From assembly GCA_900542505.1 (NCBI GenBank), contig UQNV01000005.1, positions 6,523 to 70,522 of the forward strand: a stretch of 64,000 nt of DNA. The letters are read 5' to 3'. This DNA is from an uncultured Alistipes sp. Its GTDB lineage: Bacteria > Bacteroidota > Bacteroidia > Bacteroidales > Rikenellaceae. The notes below the pieces were generated by a model, which was not told where the DNA came from, searched no databases, and was given only the letters and a program-made list of their open reading frames with translations. Positions 61,568 to 64,000 of the stretch are shown piece after piece. Made by a program: the position numbers and the translations under genes. Every line of letters starts with the position of its first letter. The first letter of the stretch is position 1.

Positions 61568-62845
61568 ATGGAACTAATCGTCATTCTGGTGCTGATTCTG
61601 CTCAACGGGCTCTTCGCCATGTCGGAAATAGCACTCATCTCGGCCCGCCGCTCGAAACTCGAAATCCAGGCCCGGCAGGGCAACGCCGGCGCACGCCGTG
61701 CGCAGCGGCTCATCGAAAACCCCGACCGCTTCCTCTCGACCATCCAAATCGGCATCACGCTCATCGGCATCCTCACGGGTATCTACTCGGGCGATGCGCT
61801 CGCGGAGCGTTTCGGGCACGAACTCGCCTCGCTGGGCATTCCGCCGCGCGTGGCCGCAGCCGCCGCCCAGGTCATCATCGTCATCGTCGTGACCTACCTC
61901 ACGCTCATCTTCGGCGAGCTGGTCCCCAAGCGCATCGGCATGAATGCCGCCGAGAAGACCGCCTGCGCCGTCTCGCGCCCGATGCACCTGCTCTCGCTCG
62001 TCGCCTCGCCCTTCGTCTGGCTGCTCGCCAAGAGCACGGCGGGCATCACACGGCTGCTGGGCATCGAGAAGGCCGAAAGCCACATCACCGAGGAGGAAAT
62101 CCGCTCCATCATCCGCGAAGGGGCCGAGGAGGGCGAGGTGCAGGAGGTCGAGCAGAAAATCGTGGGCCGCGTCTTTTCGCTGGGCGACCGCCGGGTCGAA
62201 TCCATCATGACGCCCCGCAGCGAGCTGACGTGGCTCGAGGTCGGGATGACGACCGACGAAATCCGCGCCGTCGTGAACGAACACCCCCACAACCGCTACC
62301 CGGTGGGTCGGGGCAGTCTCGACGACCTGGTCGGCGTGGTCTACCTCAAGGAGCTCTTCCAGCACCTCCACGAGCCGGGATTTTCGCTCGAGCAACACCT
62401 CGAACCGGTGAAGTTCTTCCACGAGGGGCTCGAGGTCTACGGCGCGCTCGAACAGCTGCGCCACGAGCAGTGCGGCTACGGCGTGGTCTTCGACGAGTTC
62501 GGTCTCACGCGGGGCATCATCACACTGAAGGATATCTTCGAGGCACTCGTGGGCGAGATTCCCGACGGCGAGGAGGAGCCCGACATCGTCGAGCGCGAGG
62601 ACGGCAGCTGCCTCATTGACGGACAGTGCCCCTTCTTCGACCTGCTGACCCACTTCGGCATGGACGGCACGCCGCTCGACAACGCCTACAACACCGTCAG
62701 CGGCCTCTTCCTCGACCTGACGGGCCATATTCCGCAGACGGGCGAGCACCTCGACTGGAAGGGGCTGCGCCTCGAAATCGTCGATATGGACGGCGTCCGC
62801 ATCGACAAGATTCTCGTCAAACGCATCACAACACCCGAAGCATGA
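61568..62845 (+). CDS. CNNM/CorC-family protein (hemolysin C-like)
   Basis: A 425-residue membrane protein: DUF21/CNNM domain with about four helices (residues ~1-190, including MSEIALISARRSKLE and TLIFGELVPKRIGM), a CBS pair (VESIMTPRSELTWLEV; CGYGVVFDEFGLTRGIITLKDIFE), and a C-terminal CorC/HlyC domain (FFDLLTHFGM, VSGLFLDLTGHIP). The family is implicated in magnesium or cobalt efflux. Its stop overlaps the dusB start. Confidence 0.92.
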   Translation: MELIVILVLILLNGLFAMSEIALISARRSKLEIQARQGNAGARRAQRLIENPDRFLSTIQIGITLIGILTGIYSGDALAERFGHELASLGIPPRVAAAAAQVIIVIVVTYLTLIFGELVPKRIGMNAAEKTACAVSRPMHLLSLVASPFVWLLAKSTAGITRLLGIEKAESHITEEEIRSIIREGAEEGEVQEVEQKIVGRVFSLGDRRVESIMTPRSELTWLEVGMTTDEIRAVVNEHPHNRYPVGRGSLDDLVGVVYLKELFQHLHEPGFSLEQHLEPVKFFHEGLEVYGALEQLRHEQCGYGVVFDEFGLTRGIITLKDIFEALVGEIPDGEEEPDIVEREDGSCLIDGQCPFFDLLTHFGMDGTPLDNAYNTVSGLFLDLTGHIPQTGEHLDWKGLRLEIVDMDGVRIDKILVKRITTPEA

Positions 62846-63864
62846 AAATAGCCGACATCGAACTCGGGGAAAAGCCGCTGCTGCTCGCCCCCATGGAGGA
62901 CGTCACGGACCCCTCGTTCCGCTACATGTGCAAGCGCTTCGGCGCCGACGTGGTCTACACGGAGTTCATCTCCTCGGACGGGCTTATCCGCGACGCGGCC
63001 AAGTCGCTCAAGAAACTCGAAATCGACGACGCGGAGCGTCCCGTGGGCATCCAAATCTACGGCCACCTCATCGAGCCGATGGTCGAGGCGGCCCGCATGG
63101 CCGAGGCGGCCAACCCCGACATCATCGACATCAACTTCGGCTGCCCGGTCAAGAAGATTGCCGGGCGCGGCGCCGGCTCGGGCATGATGCGCGACGTGCC
63201 GCTGATGGTCGAGATGACGCGCCAGATTGTCCGCGCCGTACGGAAGCCCGTGACGGTCAAGACGCGGCTGGGATGGGACGACGAGTCGAAGAACATCGAG
63301 GAGATTGCCCTGCGGCTGCAGGACGTGGGCATCGCGGCGCTCACCATCCACGGCCGCACGCGGGCCCAGATGTACCGCGGCGAGGCCGACTGGACGCTCA
63401 TCGGGCGGGTGAAGAACAACCCCGCCATCCACATCCCCATCATCGGCAACGGCGACGTCGACTCGGGCCCCCGCGCCGCCGAGATGTTCGACCGCTACGG
63501 CGTCGACGGCGTGATGATTGGCCGTGCGACCTACGGCCGGCCCTGGATTTTCCGCGAGGTGAAGCACTATCTGGCTACGGGCGAGGTGCTGCCGCAGCCC
63601 TCGGTTGTGGAGCGCGTGGCCATCGCCCGCGAGCATCTTGCCAAGTCGCTCGAGGTGAAGGGCGGCCATGTCGGCATCCTCGAGATGCGGCGCCACCTGA
63701 CCAACTACTTCAAGGGGCTGCCCAACTTCAAGGAGACGCGGCTGAAGCTGGTCACGACAATCGACGTCGACGAGCTCTTCGCGACGCTCGACCTCATCGC
63801 CGAGCGGTGGGGCGACTACGACCTCTCGGGGGCCGTTCCCGCCCCGCTGTCGCACGACCTCTGA
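62842..63864 (+). CDS. dusB: tRNA-dihydrouridine synthase (DusB type)
   Basis: A 340-residue FMN TIM-barrel enzyme that reduces uridines in tRNA D-loops. It has the N-terminal LLAPMEDVTDPSFR, catalytic Cys101 in DINFGCPVKKIAGRGAGSG, FMN/phosphate motifs HGRTRAQMYRGEADW and PIIGNGDVDSG, and GVMIGRATYGRPWIF. ATGA overlap with the upstream corC-like gene. About 100 bases of GC-rich spacer follow before the adapter sequence. Confidence 0.94.
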   Translation: MKIADIELGEKPLLLAPMEDVTDPSFRYMCKRFGADVVYTEFISSDGLIRDAAKSLKKLEIDDAERPVGIQIYGHLIEPMVEAARMAEAANPDIIDINFGCPVKKIAGRGAGSGMMRDVPLMVEMTRQIVRAVRKPVTVKTRLGWDDESKNIEEIALRLQDVGIAALTIHGRTRAQMYRGEADWTLIGRVKNNPAIHIPIIGNGDVDSGPRAAEMFDRYGVDGVMIGRATYGRPWIFREVKHYLATGEVLPQPSVVERVAIAREHLAKSLEVKGGHVGILEMRRHLTNYFKGLPNFKETRLKLVTTIDVDELFATLDLIAERWGDYDLSGAVPAPLSHDL

Positions 63865-63963
63865 CCTCCGCCGGGCCGCGGAGGAAGGCGGGCAGCAGAG
63901 CCGGGGGAAGGAGCGGAAAACCGGGCGGCGGAACCGGGGCGGGCGGCGAAAACCGGGTGACCG

Positions 63964-64000
63964 CTGTCTCTTATACACATCTGACGCTGCCGACGATATG
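63964..64000 (+). other. Illumina Nextera adapter contamination at contig end
   Basis: 63964-63996 is exactly the reverse complement of the Nextera/Tn5 read-1 adapter: the 19-bp mosaic end CTGTCTCTTATACACATCT followed by GACGCTGCCGACGA. The last four bases (TATG) would be the start of an index. It is not genomic. The minus-strand frame beginning MYKRQ (start at 63978) is the well-known spurious peptide made by this adapter. Confidence 0.98.

Noticed and set aside
62686..63978. Minus-strand frame starting MYKRQ
   Set aside because: Its start lies inside the Nextera adapter and it runs antisense to dusB; a known artefact.
1..64000. tRNA, rRNA, integrases or transposases
   Set aside because: I found no cloverleaf-like segment, rRNA signature or mobile-element protein in the translated frames; visual reading could miss a tRNA, so a tRNA scan would settle it.

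Overview
The window looks like a chromosomal piece of a high-GC gut Bacteroidota, most like Alistipes/Rikenellaceae. Evidence: SusC/SusD pairs and many TonB-dependent receptors, lipoproteins with Bacteroidota lipoboxes, GLPGLI and fimbrillin families, an hmuYRSTUV-type haem locus, and TAnnTTTG (-7) promoters, several with a TTG/TTTG element about 19-20 nt upstream. Taxonomy is inferred, not searched. I saw no rRNA, tRNA, insertion sequence, phage gene or CRISPR array. The last 37 bases are an Illumina Nextera adapter read-through, so position 63963 is the true contig end.

Layout. 187-918 is a GntR/UTRA regulator. 1144-10733 is a tightly overlapped haem operon: calycin-like lipoprotein, HmuY, TonB receptor, CobN-like HmuS, HmuT, HmuU and HmuV. 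10859-24803 (minus strand) is nine co-directional genes with gaps of 37 bp or less: glycyl-radical activase, glycyl radical enzyme (GRE), cupin, RhaT-like transporter, SusC, SusD, LamG lipoprotein, GH76 and GH92. A divergent AraC regulator (25120) faces it. 26184-29146 is a TonB receptor plus DUF362 lipoprotein, and 29481-32093 is a 4-alpha-glucanotransferase. 32292-39560 is a cobalamin-riboswitch B12 uptake locus (btuB, btuG, a BtuH-like candidate, two further propeller lipoproteins); its btuB carries an in-frame amber stop. 39708-42273 (minus) holds a fimbrillin gene and a gene joining a fimbrillin-like N-domain to an IdeS/Mac-type cysteine protease, each with an apparent frameshift. 42536-45342 is an ArsR-controlled organoarsenical cluster (ArsE/F/G-like and ArsP). 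45355-51110 is a two-component system divergent from a GLPGLI/TonB-receptor pair, with a phased TTAAC array between them. 51252-63864 is mostly housekeeping: retropepsin-like protein, lipoamide dehydrogenase, C69 dipeptidase, YggS, ProC, OmpA-like protein, ArgS, CNNM/CorC protein and DusB.

The most novel unit is the GRE-containing mannan-type utilization locus. Glycan capture (SusCD, LamG), trimming (GH76, GH92), a monosaccharide-type permease, a cupin and a GRE with an atypical active-site neighbourhood appear to form one transcription unit. The second is the IdeS-like protease carrying a fimbrillin-type domain. A recurrent minor theme is short degenerate tandem repeats just 3' of genes (near 10768, 25989, 52628, 57581 and 58188).
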